Below are positions 26,009-35,188 of a DNA stretch of 64,000 nucleotides, piece by piece. The notes under the pieces were generated by a model, which was not told where the DNA came from, did no database searches, and saw only the letters and a list, made by a program, of their open reading frames with translations. Within the stretch, counting starts at the first letter, position 1; every line of letters begins with the position of its first letter. A program made the position numbers and the translations under genes. The stretch is taken from NCBI GenBank assembly GCA_947493955.1, contig CANLSQ010000001.1, positions 744,001 through 808,000 on the forward strand, given 5' to 3'. The DNA is from an uncultured Sphingomonadaceae bacterium (GTDB lineage Bacteria > Pseudomonadota > Alphaproteobacteria > Sphingomonadales > Sphingomonadaceae).

Positions 26009-27001
26009 TCAGGGCGCGATATCAATCACGGCCCGTCCAATGACGGCCCGCTGTTCCAATGCTTCCAACGCAGCAACGGTATCATCCAAAGTAAAGCTAT
26101 GTGAGATATGCGGGCGCATTACGCCTTCTTTTGCCAGTTTGCGGAGCATCGTTTCGCTTCGCTTTGCCAATTCCGGATCGCGTCGTGCACTCTCTCCCGC
26201 ACGCAACCCGATAAGGCTATAGCCTTTTATCAACGCGTGATTGGCGGGAAAGGAAGGAATATCACCGCTCGCAAAACCCACGATAAGATAACGGCCACCC
26301 CAGGCAATGGATCGCGTCGCTTTTATCGCCAGATCACCGCCAACGGGATCAAACACCACATCGACTCCTTTGCCGTCAGTCAGTTCTTTGACCTTGGCGG
26401 CAAGGTCCGGATCGGCGGGATCGAGGCTATGATCCGCTCCGGCTTTTTCTATCGCCCGACGCTTTTCATCGTTGGACCCGGCAGCAATAACGACCGCGCC
26501 TTTATACTTGGCGAGCTTTACCGCTGCCATACCGACACCCCCACTAGCGCCAAGTATCAGAACTGTTTCTCCATTCAGTAATTCGGCTTTATCGTTTAGT
26601 GCATGCCAAGCGGTAATCGCGGCACCATGCCAGCAGGCCCCCTCGGCAAAGGATAAAGCGGTGGGCAGGGGGCGAACAGAGCTTTCAGACAAGATAATCT
26701 GTTCTGCAAACCCGTTTCCCTTGCTGCCACCCATAACGCGATCGCCGGTCGAGAGAGCCGTCACGCCGGACGCCACCTCGATTATCTCTCCGGCGATTTC
26801 GAGACCGGGAACGAAGGGGGGATCAGGACGGAATTGATATTTGCCATAAGTCATGAGCAGATCTGGAAAGTTGAGGCCCGCTGCTTTTACTGCAATCCGC
26901 ACTTCTCCGTCTTTCAGTGGTTTTGCCTTCCTCTCTTTGACCTGAACGGAATCTGGCCCGGTCAAAGCCGTGCAGACAGCAGTGCGGTAGGTATCGCTCA
27001 T
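26009..27001 (-). CDS. Zinc-independent quinone oxidoreductase (MDR superfamily)
   Basis: A 330-residue NADPH:quinone oxidoreductase-like enzyme. The N-terminal GroES-like domain has GLNFPDLLMTYGKYQFRP, as in QOR proteins. The Rossmann motif is ILGASGGVGMAAVKLAKYKG, and no zinc-binding cysteines are present. The catalysed reaction (quinone or enone reduction) cannot be read further. Its ATG overlaps the stop of the serine-hydrolase gene by four bases (ATGA), making it the last gene of the rarA operon. Confidence 0.9.
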   Translation of the reverse strand: MSDTYRTAVCTALTGPDSVQVKERKAKPLKDGEVRIAVKAAGLNFPDLLMTYGKYQFRPDPPFVPGLEIAGEIIEVASGVTALSTGDRVMGGSKGNGFAEQIILSESSVRPLPTALSFAEGACWHGAAITAWHALNDKAELLNGETVLILGASGGVGMAAVKLAKYKGAVVIAAGSNDEKRRAIEKAGADHSLDPADPDLAAKVKELTDGKGVDVVFDPVGGDLAIKATRSIAWGGRYLIVGFASGDIPSFPANHALIKGYSLIGLRAGESARRDPELAKRSETMLRKLAKEGVMRPHISHSFTLDDTVAALEALEQRAVIGRAVIDIAP

Positions 27002-28374
27002 GATCCCACCGACTTCACTACATCCCGTGTAAAGGCGGCAATATCAAAACGATTGTCGCGCGTATCATAACCGCGTCTGACAATCACCAGGTCCATTGAG
27101 GGTATGATTACCAGATATTGCCCGCGATTGCCGAATGCTGCGAAAGCGTCATCCGGTATGCCTTCTGACTTGTTCATGAGCCAGAATGTGGCGCCATAGC
27201 CAAATTCCCGATCCGGCTGCGGGCCTGATGGTGTGCTGACATATTCCCGCCAGTTTTCTGGAAGTAAGCGTTCTGCTCCATCATCCCCGTAGGGCCAAAC
27301 GCCGTTATTGAGATAGAGTATTCCCAATCGACCTAGGTCGCGGGCTGTTGTCCAAACCTGACTAGAGAGGATAGGATGCTCTTGCCAATCGGTCTCGGCA
27401 TAGGTTCGCGTCATACCCATTTTCTGGAAAAATTCATAAGGCTCAAAACGACCGGATCTTGCAGCATAAACTGCCAGTAACGTGTCATTATTGGCATAGC
27501 GAAAACGGCTGCCTGGCGGATAGAGCAGGGGCCAGTTCACCGCCCTTTGGGTGACTGTGGCACCACCCATATAGATAGGATCAGTGCGGTTGCCAGCCGT
27601 GTCGCTAGTCAAGCCGCTCGACATACGCATCAAATGATCGAGTGTTATGTTGCGGCGTGGGTCAAAACCACTCATCCATTCGATGATTTTGGCGGGTGCA
27701 TTGACGTCCGAGAAGCCTTGCTGGACGCTGTGTCCGATTAATGTTCCGGCGATGGACTTGGCAACCGACCAGGTGCGTTGAGCGGTATGCCGATCATGAC
27801 CTTTCTTATACTGCTCGCTGAGTATCTTGTCGTTCCTGATAATCAGCACTGCACTGGTTTTGCCGCCATATTTACTGTTGTCAGAAGCTGCCGATACATA
27901 TTGATGCAAAGACTTGGCGACATTGTTTTGCTTAACAGCTGCGCCGGCATCACCCATTGGCCAAGGCAAATTATCATTGAAGGACCGCAGCACCGGTGGC
28001 TTGTCTAGTTTTATCCCAGCAAAACCGATCGGCATGCCGGTGCAGCCTGTTCGCGGATTCCAGATGGCAATGCGGGGCGGCATGACGTCATTATAGCTGA
28101 CCCGCACTTGGCGCTTTTCCTGATCGATATCTGCCATGAGTGTGGGCACAATGTCTGCGATATGACTATAAATGCCCGTCAGTTCATCAGCCTCGATATC
28201 CGCCAGCGTCTTGCCGCCGTTCCACAGTCCGGAGCAGATGAATTGCGCTTTGTAACCCGCGGCTAGTGCTCTCTGATATTCACTGGGTTCGTTGCTGGAC
28301 TGCCCGGCAACGGGCGTTGATAGAAGAGCGCAACTGATGATCAGTAATTTTCCAAGATTCACTATTTGCTCCAA
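26998..28374 (-). CDS. Periplasmic serine hydrolase of the beta-lactamase / penicillin-binding-protein-like family
   Basis: A 458-residue secreted protein with signal peptide LLIISCALLSTPVAGQ. It has the active-site SVAK motif (SxxK, in WSVAKSIAGTLIGHSV) and a Tyr-Ala-Asn (RYANNDTLL) matching the YxN motif. The region ahead has no known domain. Class C beta-lactamase-like proteins of this sort are often esterases or D-amino peptidases, so antibiotic resistance should not be assumed. It overlaps the upstream gene by 13 bases and the downstream gene by 4. Confidence 0.88.
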   Translation of the reverse strand: MEQIVNLGKLLIISCALLSTPVAGQSSNEPSEYQRALAAGYKAQFICSGLWNGGKTLADIEADELTGIYSHIADIVPTLMADIDQEKRQVRVSYNDVMPPRIAIWNPRTGCTGMPIGFAGIKLDKPPVLRSFNDNLPWPMGDAGAAVKQNNVAKSLHQYVSAASDNSKYGGKTSAVLIIRNDKILSEQYKKGHDRHTAQRTWSVAKSIAGTLIGHSVQQGFSDVNAPAKIIEWMSGFDPRRNITLDHLMRMSSGLTSDTAGNRTDPIYMGGATVTQRAVNWPLLYPPGSRFRYANNDTLLAVYAARSGRFEPYEFFQKMGMTRTYAETDWQEHPILSSQVWTTARDLGRLGILYLNNGVWPYGDDGAERLLPENWREYVSTPSGPQPDREFGYGATFWLMNKSEGIPDDAFAAFGNRGQYLVIIPSMDLVIVRRGYDTRDNRFDIAAFTRDVVKSVGS

Positions 28375-28892
28375 TCTGCGTTCAGGTAAGCCTTGAGCGA
28401 TGCTAAAGGTTGAATATGGCCAGGAAATTTCTGGGAGCCAAATTGCTTGTCCGGTTCACAGGCAAACCTGAAAATACTTACATATCCTGAGTTTGCATAA
28501 GGCAATACCCACTTTGCAGAGTCTTTGAGCCATGTTTCAGTTCGGACTAGTCTTTCATTGCCGTCAAATTCAGAAAGCTCCATCGCAGCGTAGATATGTC
28601 TGTTGCAATCGACCAATATTTTTGAGCGAATGTCTCGGATCTTGGAGATATCATCATCACCTTTATTGGTCTCCGCCATGACAATCTGGGAAATCGAAAC
28701 TGAAACGAGGCCGTCGATCCTTTCAATGCTGGCTTTGTCCGCAAAGAAAATATCAGAGCGATAGTCCGGTGGTTCATCGATAATAATTTCGTCCACGAGA
28801 TACCAATCGGGCTGATTTTGTTTGTCTTCTGCCGCCACAGCAAAAGGCAGGCAAAGAATGATCAATGATATAAGCATCTGATATTTAGTCAT
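28362..28892 (-). CDS. Secreted protein of unknown function (surface-adhesin-E-like)
   Basis: 176 residues with a clear signal peptide (LISLIILCLPFAVAAE). The mature part has two cysteines spaced like those of the surface-adhesin-E type: VDCNRHIYAAMELSEFDGNE and RFACEPD, with WYLVDE near the start. These features suggest a small periplasmic or surface beta-protein, but the family link is tentative. It overlaps rarA by 8 bases upstream and the serine hydrolase by 13 bases downstream, so it is translated as part of that operon. Confidence 0.75.
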   Translation of the reverse strand: MTKYQMLISLIILCLPFAVAAEDKQNQPDWYLVDEIIIDEPPDYRSDIFFADKASIERIDGLVSVSISQIVMAETNKGDDDISKIRDIRSKILVDCNRHIYAAMELSEFDGNERLVRTETWLKDSAKWVLPYANSGYVSIFRFACEPDKQFGSQKFPGHIQPLASLKAYLNADWSK

Positions 28893-30204
28893 TAATCTTA
28901 CACCTCAAGCCATCCCAATAGTCCAGGCGTTCCCGAATTTTATGTTCAAAACCCCGATCTACCGGTTGATAAAATAACTCTGGTTCCATTTCTTCCGGCC
29001 AGTAATTGTCACCCGAAAAGCCTTTGTCACTTTCGTGGTCGTAATTATATCCTTGGCCATAACCGATATCTTTCATCAATTTGGTCGGCGCGTTGAGGAT
29101 GTTTTGCGGTGGCACCAGAGAACCGGTTTGCTTGGCTGATTTCCAGGCGGACTTTTGTGCCTTGTAAGCGGCGTTGGATTTGGGAGCAGTGGCGCAATAG
29201 AGGCAGGCTTGCACTATTGCCAATTCTCCCTCCGGGCTCCCGAGGAAATCATAGGCATCTTTTGCCGCAAGCGCTTGAACCAGCGCTTGCGGATCGGCTA
29301 ACCCGATATCTTCGCTCGCAAAACGAACAATACGCCGCAGTATATAAAGTGGTTCTTCTCCTGCCACGAGCATCCTGGCCAGATAGTAAAGAGCAGCCTG
29401 CGGATCTGACCCACGCAGTGACTTATGCAACGCAGAGATCAAGTTATAGTGACCTTCCCGGTCCTTGTCATAAACTGCCATTCGCCGGTGGAGCAGCTTT
29501 GCAAGTGCGGCGGGGCCCAGCGGCTCTGCAATATCCAGAGAAAGCAAGGTTTCAACCTGATTGAGCAGGAAGCGGCCATCACCATCCGCGCTGGCAATCA
29601 GTGCTTCTCGTGCGCTTTTCGTTACGGGTATATTCTTCTCGGTCAACGCCTCTGCTTTGTTCAACAGTTCGTCCAATGCGTTGCTATCCAAACGATTGAG
29701 GATTAGCACCTGCGTCCTGCTTAAAAGAGCGGCATTGAGTTCAAATGATGGGTTCTCAGTTGTGGCACCTACCAGTGTAACAATGCCTTTCTCAACATAG
29801 GGCAGAAAACTGTCCTGTTGAGATCGGTTAAAGCGATGGATTTCATCAACAAACAACAAGGTTTGCTTGCCAGTCTGTTGGCGTTGCTCTGCTTCCGCAA
29901 AAACCTTCTTCAGTTCTGCAACACCGGAAAAAACGGCAGATATAGCCTTAAAATACAAGTCGGTTTCGTTGGCCAGTAGTCGAGCAAGGCTGGTTTTTCC
30001 CGTCCCCGGTGGCCCCCAGAAGATAATCGAAGACAGTTTTCCCGCCACGATCATCCGTTTGAGCGCGCCGTCCTGGCCGACCAGATGATCCTGACCAACC
30101 ACATTATCGAGGTTTTTTGGCCTCAGTCTTTCCGCAAGTGGAGCACTGACAGGGATATCCTCCTGTCCTCGCGTCGCATCATCAGTGGCAAAGAAATCAT
30201 CCAT
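28885..30204 (-). CDS. rarA: Replication-associated recombination protein A (MgsA/RarA AAA+ ATPase)
   Basis: A 439-residue clamp-loader-like AAA+ ATPase that acts at stalled replication forks. Walker A is GPPGTGKTSLAR, Walker B LFVDEIHRFN, sensor 1 VGATTENPSFELN, and the C-terminal tetramerisation domain begins about YLARMLVAGEEPLYILRR. The length and the N-terminal LAERLRPKNLDNVVGQDHL are standard. It is first in a four-gene overlapping minus-strand operon with a secreted protein, a serine hydrolase and a quinone reductase, an unusual set for a fork-repair enzyme. Confidence 0.96.
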   Translation of the reverse strand: MDDFFATDDATRGQEDIPVSAPLAERLRPKNLDNVVGQDHLVGQDGALKRMIVAGKLSSIIFWGPPGTGKTSLARLLANETDLYFKAISAVFSGVAELKKVFAEAEQRQQTGKQTLLFVDEIHRFNRSQQDSFLPYVEKGIVTLVGATTENPSFELNAALLSRTQVLILNRLDSNALDELLNKAEALTEKNIPVTKSAREALIASADGDGRFLLNQVETLLSLDIAEPLGPAALAKLLHRRMAVYDKDREGHYNLISALHKSLRGSDPQAALYYLARMLVAGEEPLYILRRIVRFASEDIGLADPQALVQALAAKDAYDFLGSPEGELAIVQACLYCATAPKSNAAYKAQKSAWKSAKQTGSLVPPQNILNAPTKLMKDIGYGQGYNYDHESDKGFSGDNYWPEEMEPELFYQPVDRGFEHKIRERLDYWDGLRCKIND

Positions 30205-30321
30205 TGCCGGTGATTATGGCATTTTCTCTATCGAAAACCAGCTTGTTCATTGGTTTACGCGCAAATTTTGTGCTGATCTACGCTCGTGGTATAACGTCTG
30301 AGGAAAATAGGGAGGAAAATC

Positions 30322-30783
30322 ATGTCTACGACAACGGATCCTTTGGTGGAGAACAAAGGCAAGCCAGACACGCCCTGGCATTTATGGGTAGTCGGTGTAA
30401 TCGCAACACTCTGGAATTCTGGCGGTGCGCTGGACTATACAATGACCCAAACGCGCAATGAATCCTATATGAGTGGTTTTACGCCCGAACAGCTTGAATA
30501 TTTCTACTCGTTTCCGGCATGGGCTGATGGAGTTTGGGCATTGGGTGTTTGGGGGGCGTTTATTGGGTCATTGCTCATATTGCTGCGCAGCCGACATGCA
30601 ATCACTGCATTCGGAATATCCTTGGTCGGACTAATTGGTTCGTTTCTATATCAAATGACGGCGGATATGCCGCCCAGCCTCAGCACGCCTGGAATTTGGA
30701 TATTTACAGCTGTAATCGCGCTGTCGATCATTTTTCTACTCTGGTATACGCGGGCAATGGCCGGAAAGGGTGTATTGCGCTAA
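30322..30783 (+). CDS. Small four-helix integral membrane protein, unknown function
   Basis: 153 residues with about four membrane segments, near residues 21-38, 68-90, 95-113 and 122-143. A strong GGGAGG ribosome-binding site stands 5 bases before the ATG. The N-terminus is hydrophilic (PLVENKGKPDTPWH) and an aromatic-rich loop (YFYSFPAWADGVWALG) follows helix 1. No domain is recognised. It ends six bases before the convergent glycosyltransferase stop. Confidence 0.75.
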   Translation: MSTTTDPLVENKGKPDTPWHLWVVGVIATLWNSGGALDYTMTQTRNESYMSGFTPEQLEYFYSFPAWADGVWALGVWGAFIGSLLILLRSRHAITAFGISLVGLIGSFLYQMTADMPPSLSTPGIWIFTAVIALSIIFLLWYTRAMAGKGVLR

Positions 30784-30789
30784 GCAACT

Positions 30790-31971
30790 TCAACGGATGG
30801 CGGCCTGTTTGATAGGACTCTGGCCCGACTGCCGTTGGCGGATGAGGCGTATATAAGTCTCGGCGACGGTTTGATTAATCTGGTCCCAGCTGAATTCGTC
30901 AGCCCGCTTTTCACCGGCAGCGCCATGGGCGCTTCGTAAAGGCTCGTCCTGGCAGTAAAGCTGAAGAACGTCGGCAAAATCGCGAATGGCGCCTGGCGTG
31001 ACCAGTCTTCCCGATTGCTTGTCTTTGACCAGACTCTGGCTGCCTGTCGCCTTTGCTGCCACAACCGGAAGGCCGCAAGCCATTGCTTCCAGTGTCACGT
31101 TGCCGAATGTTTCGGTGACCGAGGGGTTGAAAAGCATATCCATACTGGCCACTGCCCGGCCAAGATCATGACCTTGCTGAAATCCGGCAAAAATCGCGTC
31201 ATCCATTCGCTCTTGAAACCATTGCTGCGCGGGGCCTTCACCGATGATCAGAACGCGGTGCTTGATCCGGCGCCGCTTCAATTCATCAATCGTATCGGAA
31301 AAGACATCAAGGCCCTTTTCCATCACCAGTCGTCCAAGGAAGCCGATGACCGGTTCTTCATCTGTGATGCCGAAAGATTGACGCCATGCCAGATCGCGTT
31401 TTGAGGGATTAAACACATCCTTGTCGACACCGCGGGACCATATTCCGACATCATAGTTCATGCGTTGTTGACGAAGGACCTGTGCCATCGACTCGGAAGG
31501 GGCGACAAGTGCATCGCAGCGCCGGTATAGGCGGCGCAAAATTGCTTCGATAACAGGTTCCAAGAAAGCTAGATTGTAATAGCGTGGATAGGTTTCGAAT
31601 CTTGTATGCACGGATGCGAGTACGGGAATATCATTCCCTCGTGCCCAGCTTACCATCCGGTGTCCGACCCGGTCAGGGCTGGAAATCTGCATGACATTCG
31701 GGTTGAAAGCAGCAAGATCGCGTTTCGCACTACCGGACAAATGAGTCGGAAACCGATATTCTCCGCGCCCCGGAAACGCAACGGATGGAACGCTAATCAA
31801 GTCCCCGGTGGGTTCAAAAGCAGGGGTGTCCGTGGTCGGAGAATAGACACGTACTGCTGCTCCCTGACGCAAAAGATATTCGGCAAGCCTGTTCAGGGCT
31901 TGGTTGGCGCCATCACGCACGAAGTTATAATTGCCGCTATACAAGGCAATGCGCAGATCACTGATATTCAT
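30790..31971 (-). CDS. Glycosyltransferase family 4 (SQD2/MgtA-like)
   Basis: A 393-residue GT-B retaining transferase. The N-terminal SGNYNFVRDGANQALNRL acceptor loop, SVHTRFETYPRYY, WSRGVDKDVFNP, GFLGRLVMEKGLDVF and E-x7-E in TETFGNVTLEAMACGLPVV match the SqdX/SQD2 and MgtA group, which adds sugars to diacylglycerol-based lipids. A glycolipid role in the sphingomonad membrane is therefore inferred, not shown. Isolated; no other lipid glycosyltransferase adjoins. Confidence 0.85.
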   Translation of the reverse strand: MNISDLRIALYSGNYNFVRDGANQALNRLAEYLLRQGAAVRVYSPTTDTPAFEPTGDLISVPSVAFPGRGEYRFPTHLSGSAKRDLAAFNPNVMQISSPDRVGHRMVSWARGNDIPVLASVHTRFETYPRYYNLAFLEPVIEAILRRLYRRCDALVAPSESMAQVLRQQRMNYDVGIWSRGVDKDVFNPSKRDLAWRQSFGITDEEPVIGFLGRLVMEKGLDVFSDTIDELKRRRIKHRVLIIGEGPAQQWFQERMDDAIFAGFQQGHDLGRAVASMDMLFNPSVTETFGNVTLEAMACGLPVVAAKATGSQSLVKDKQSGRLVTPGAIRDFADVLQLYCQDEPLRSAHGAAGEKRADEFSWDQINQTVAETYIRLIRQRQSGQSPIKQAAIR

Positions 31972-32026
31972 TGTCAGCTTGAAGCATAATCTCAGGCAAA
32001 TTGCTAATATGATCTTTGCCGGTTAA

Positions 32027-32698
32027 ATGGTGCGAATGATTGAAACAATTCTGGATAACTTGCTGATCGGCACACCAAAACCATTTCGCGAAGATGGCGA
32101 GATGAGTGCAATAGCCAAACAAACAGTTGCATATCCCGTTCAGCTTGGACTGCTTGGTTTAGAGGGCAATCAGGTGGCTGATCCGCTTCACCATGGCGGA
32201 CGGGACAAGGCGGTACATCTCTATCCAGTGGAGCATTACGCTTTCTGGGCAGACAAATATCCCGGGTCGGAAATCTTGACTCGCCCAGGTGCTTTTGGAG
32301 AAAATTTTAGCTGCACAGGGATGACGGAAGACAAGTTATGTCTTGGCGACATTTTTCGTATCGGAGATGCATTGATCGAATGCAGTCATGCTCGCCAACC
32401 CTGTTGGAAACTCAATCATCATTTTGGGCATGCGGATGTTTTGAAAACGGTGATAAAAACAACAAAGTCCGGCAGCTATTTTCGGGTGCTTGAGCCCGGG
32501 AAGATACGTGCAGGCGATACGATCATTCAGCAGGAGCGAGTACATCCTGATTGGCCATTGCAGCGCCTGTTCGGACTTATCATCGGCGGTAAGCACAAAG
32601 GGCAGGGGCCTGAATTGCGTAAGCTGACCGATATGCCGGTATTGGCAGAAACGTGGCGAAAACGGGCAGCGCAGTTGGCAGAATCTCAGCCGATATGA
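32027..32698 (+). CDS. MOSC domain protein (YiiM-like)
   Basis: A 223-residue molybdenum-cofactor-binding MOSC protein of the YiiM type, whose E. coli member reduces N-hydroxylated bases such as 6-hydroxyaminopurine. Seen: DPLHHGGRDKAVHLYPVEHY, RPGAFGENF, and the cysteine ligand for molybdenum in HARQPCWKLNHHFG. A second ATG at 32036 is an alternative start. The 3' end overlaps the convergent CorC-like gene by 13 bases. The moaD/moaE genes at 49.8 kb show that the cofactor is made. Confidence 0.9.
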   Translation: MVRMIETILDNLLIGTPKPFREDGEMSAIAKQTVAYPVQLGLLGLEGNQVADPLHHGGRDKAVHLYPVEHYAFWADKYPGSEILTRPGAFGENFSCTGMTEDKLCLGDIFRIGDALIECSHARQPCWKLNHHFGHADVLKTVIKTTKSGSYFRVLEPGKIRAGDTIIQQERVHPDWPLQRLFGLIIGGKHKGQGPELRKLTDMPVLAETWRKRAAQLAESQPI

Positions 32699-33660
32699 TG
32701 GGGTGCGGTGGCGTCTGGACCGGGCGGTAACAGGCGTAATTTGGTAACGCGGCGGTCATCAGCATCCAATATTTCAAGTTGCCAGCCACTGGGATGTTGC
32801 AGCATTTCGCCGGTTTTTGGAATGTGGCCAGCCAGCACGAAGGATAGTCCACCAATCGTATCGACATCTTCATCAATCTCGGCCAGTGCCGGGTCGATTT
32901 CTTCGCCGATATCATCCAATTCTGCCCGGGCGTCTGCTTCCCAAATGCCGTTGTCTAGTGATTTTAACATGGGAACCGGTTCATCGTCATGCTCGTCTTC
33001 GATCTCGCCAACAATCTCTTCAACAATGTCTTCAATCGTGACAAGGCCCTCTGTGCCATTATATTCATCGAAAATAATGGCAAGATGAATGCGCGTTGCC
33101 CTCATTTCGGCGAGCAGATCCAATACACCCATCGATTCCGGAACAAATCGGGGCTGACGAAGATAGGGCGTAATGTCCGTCGGCGGCGTTCCACCTTTCG
33201 CAACTAGCGCGAAGATATCCTTGATATGTATCATGCCGATAATCGTATCTAGATTATCGCGATATACCGGGATTCGGCTGTGGCCATGTTCAGAGAATAT
33301 CTCGACATATTCTTCAAATGGTGCGCTTTCCTCAATCGCGACCATATCGGCACGAGGAACCGCAATATCATCAACACGGTGATCACTGAAATGCAGAAGG
33401 TTGCGGAGCATTTCGAGTTCAACCGGTGAAATATCCGGTTCGCCCTTTTTGTCGACGTCGCCATCACTTTCATGCTCATCAATAACTTCTTCGAGTTGCG
33501 CACGCAGCGAATTATCTTCCGCCTCCCCAAAAACCATGGCTTTCAGGCTGCGCCATAATCGCCCGGGTTCATCATCCTCATTGCGAGTGGCAGAGGAAGG
33601 TCGACCGTTCGCCCCATTATTGTTTTTACTATCGTCTGGCATTTTTTTGTCTTTGGACAC
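32686..33660 (-). CDS. CorC/HlyC-type CBS-pair protein
   Basis: A 324-residue soluble protein with two CBS motifs (IAVPRADMVAIE...HSRIPVYRDNLDTIIGMIHIKD and a second about 65 residues later) and the C-terminal transporter-associated CorC_HlyC domain with DEYNGTEGLVTIEDIVEEIVG. It lacks the N-terminal membrane domain, so it is the CorC type linked to magnesium/cobalt handling and envelope stress, not the hemolysin its name suggests. It is last in the nfuA-to-corC operon; lnt, which often follows, is not here. Confidence 0.9.
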   Translation of the reverse strand: MSKDKKMPDDSKNNNGANGRPSSATRNEDDEPGRLWRSLKAMVFGEAEDNSLRAQLEEVIDEHESDGDVDKKGEPDISPVELEMLRNLLHFSDHRVDDIAVPRADMVAIEESAPFEEYVEIFSEHGHSRIPVYRDNLDTIIGMIHIKDIFALVAKGGTPPTDITPYLRQPRFVPESMGVLDLLAEMRATRIHLAIIFDEYNGTEGLVTIEDIVEEIVGEIEDEHDDEPVPMLKSLDNGIWEADARAELDDIGEEIDPALAEIDEDVDTIGGLSFVLAGHIPKTGEMLQHPSGWQLEILDADDRRVTKLRLLPPGPDATAPHHIG

Positions 33661-33663
33661 TCA

Positions 33664-34173
33664 TCATATATGTTGATCGTTATAGGGATTGGCAATGCCC
33701 AATTTTTGCAACGCTTTGACTTCTAAAGCCTCCATGATCAAGGCATCCGACTCTGTTTCATGATCATAGCCCAATAAATGCAAAACGCCATGAACTAGCA
33801 GATGCACTGCATGGTCTGCCATAGGAATGGATTTTTCCTTTGCTTCGTCGGCGCAAACGTCATGCGCCATGATTACATCGCCTAACAGCACTTCGCCGTC
33901 GTCACTGTTGGACAAGGATTTCAGCAAGTCATGAGGAACCAAAGGGAAAGATAGTACATTGGTGGGTTTATCTTTGCCACGATACGTCGAGTTCAGCTCC
34001 TGGACCTCATCGTTGTTTGAGAGTTTTATGCTGATTTCCAATGCAAAATTCCTCTCCGCCAAGTCTCCATAGGACGAAACGGAAAGCGCAGCCCGCGCAG
34101 CCTGTTCACTGTGTTTTTGCCAGTCATTTGAATCTCGCCACTGAGGACCCGCATTGAGTTCAATCTGCAGCAT
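33664..34173 (-). CDS. ybeY: Endoribonuclease YbeY
   Basis: A metal-dependent single-strand endoribonuclease of 16S rRNA 3' maturation and ribosome quality control. The zinc motif HGVLHLLGYDH (HxxxHxxxxxH) is intact and is preceded by LSFPLVPHD and LGDVIMAHDVC. About 169 residues from the ATG at 34173, which has GAAGG five bases upstream; the reading from 34197 adds eight residues. It overlaps phoH by 14 bases and precedes corC by three bases. Confidence 0.94.
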   Translation of the reverse strand: MLQIELNAGPQWRDSNDWQKHSEQAARAALSVSSYGDLAERNFALEISIKLSNNDEVQELNSTYRGKDKPTNVLSFPLVPHDLLKSLSNSDDGEVLLGDVIMAHDVCADEAKEKSIPMADHAVHLLVHGVLHLLGYDHETESDALIMEALEVKALQKLGIANPYNDQHI

Positions 34174-35188
34174 CTTTGCCTTCATAGGCTTCAACAATTT
34201 TGCCGACTAATGGATGGCGGACGACATCGGCTGCACCGAATTTGACGGTACTGACACTGTCAACGCCGTCTAGTTTTTGTACGGCATCGGCAAGGCCGGA
34301 CGTGGCACCGTGCGGCAAATCTACCTGTTTCGGATCACCACAAATGACCATACGGCTGTTCATGCCGAAACGGGTGAGGAACATTTTCATCTGGGCGGTA
34401 GTGGTGTTCTGCGCTTCATCCAATATCACAAAGGCATCGGCCAATGTTCGGCCACGCATGAATGCGATGGGTGCAATCTCGATCTCGCCGCTTTCAATGC
34501 GTCGTTCCACCTGTTCTGCGGGCAGAGTGTCATATAATGCATCGTAAAGAGGGCGCAGGAAAGGATCGACTTTTTCCTTCATATCACCGGGAAGAAAACC
34601 GATTTTCTCGCCCGCTTCTACAGCAGGTCTGGACAGGATAAGACGATCCACCGATCCGGTTATAAGCTGCGATACGGCCTGCGCCACCGCGAGATAGGTC
34701 TTTCCCGTGCCTGCAGGACCAAGCGAGAAGATCAAGTCATCACGGGCCAGCTTTTCCATATAGTCAGCCTGGCGAACAGAGCGCGGAAAGATCGTTTTCT
34801 TGCGCGTCTTGATCATTACTTTCGGGGGTGCTGAGATGTCGCTTTTAGCTGGTTTTGTGGATTGATCAGATTTTGCGGTTTTCGAAACCCGTGGATCGGC
34901 AACCATACCGATGATGGCCTCAACGAGTGCAGCGTCAATTTCCTGTCCCTCTTCCAGGCGGTTATATATCCCGGTCAAGACATCACGCGCTTGGGCTGCC
35001 GCTTCCTCTTCACCCTCAATCTTTAACTTGGTGCCACGAGCGGCGATATAGACACCGAGCCTGTTTTCAATAGCCACAATATTGCGATCATATTCACCAA
35101 AAAGGTCACCCAATATTTGAGGATCGTCAAATTCGACGTCCAGCGTCACCAGATTGAGTTTATCTTCGGCAATGTTTTTTTTGGCCAT
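34160..35188 (-). CDS. PhoH family P-loop ATPase (PhoL/YbeZ type)
   Basis: A 342-residue NTPase with an N-terminal KH-like region, Walker A GPAGTGKT and Walker B FVILDEAQNTT. The ybeY neighbour marks it as the YbeZ/PhoL partner of YbeY, likely an RNA helicase-like factor in ribosome maturation. Despite the PhoH name, a phosphate-starvation role is not indicated: the Pho island is 20 kb away and no Pho box lies upstream. Start overlaps the miaB stop by one base (TAATG). Confidence 0.93.
   Translation of the reverse strand: MAKKNIAEDKLNLVTLDVEFDDPQILGDLFGEYDRNIVAIENRLGVYIAARGTKLKIEGEEEAAAQARDVLTGIYNRLEEGQEIDAALVEAIIGMVADPRVSKTAKSDQSTKPAKSDISAPPKVMIKTRKKTIFPRSVRQADYMEKLARDDLIFSLGPAGTGKTYLAVAQAVSQLITGSVDRLILSRPAVEAGEKIGFLPGDMKEKVDPFLRPLYDALYDTLPAEQVERRIESGEIEIAPIAFMRGRTLADAFVILDEAQNTTTAQMKMFLTRFGMNSRMVICGDPKQVDLPHGATSGLADAVQKLDGVDSVSTVKFGAADVVRHPLVGKIVEAYEGKDAAD

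Noticed and set aside
26998-28374. Reading the serine hydrolase as a true beta-lactamase resistance gene
   Set aside because: Only the SxxK and YxN motifs are clear and the context is an operon with rarA; the family includes many esterases and peptidases.
34160-35188. PhoH gene as part of the phosphate regulon
   Set aside because: It lies between miaB and ybeY with overlapping ends and no Pho box; the name is historical for this subgroup.
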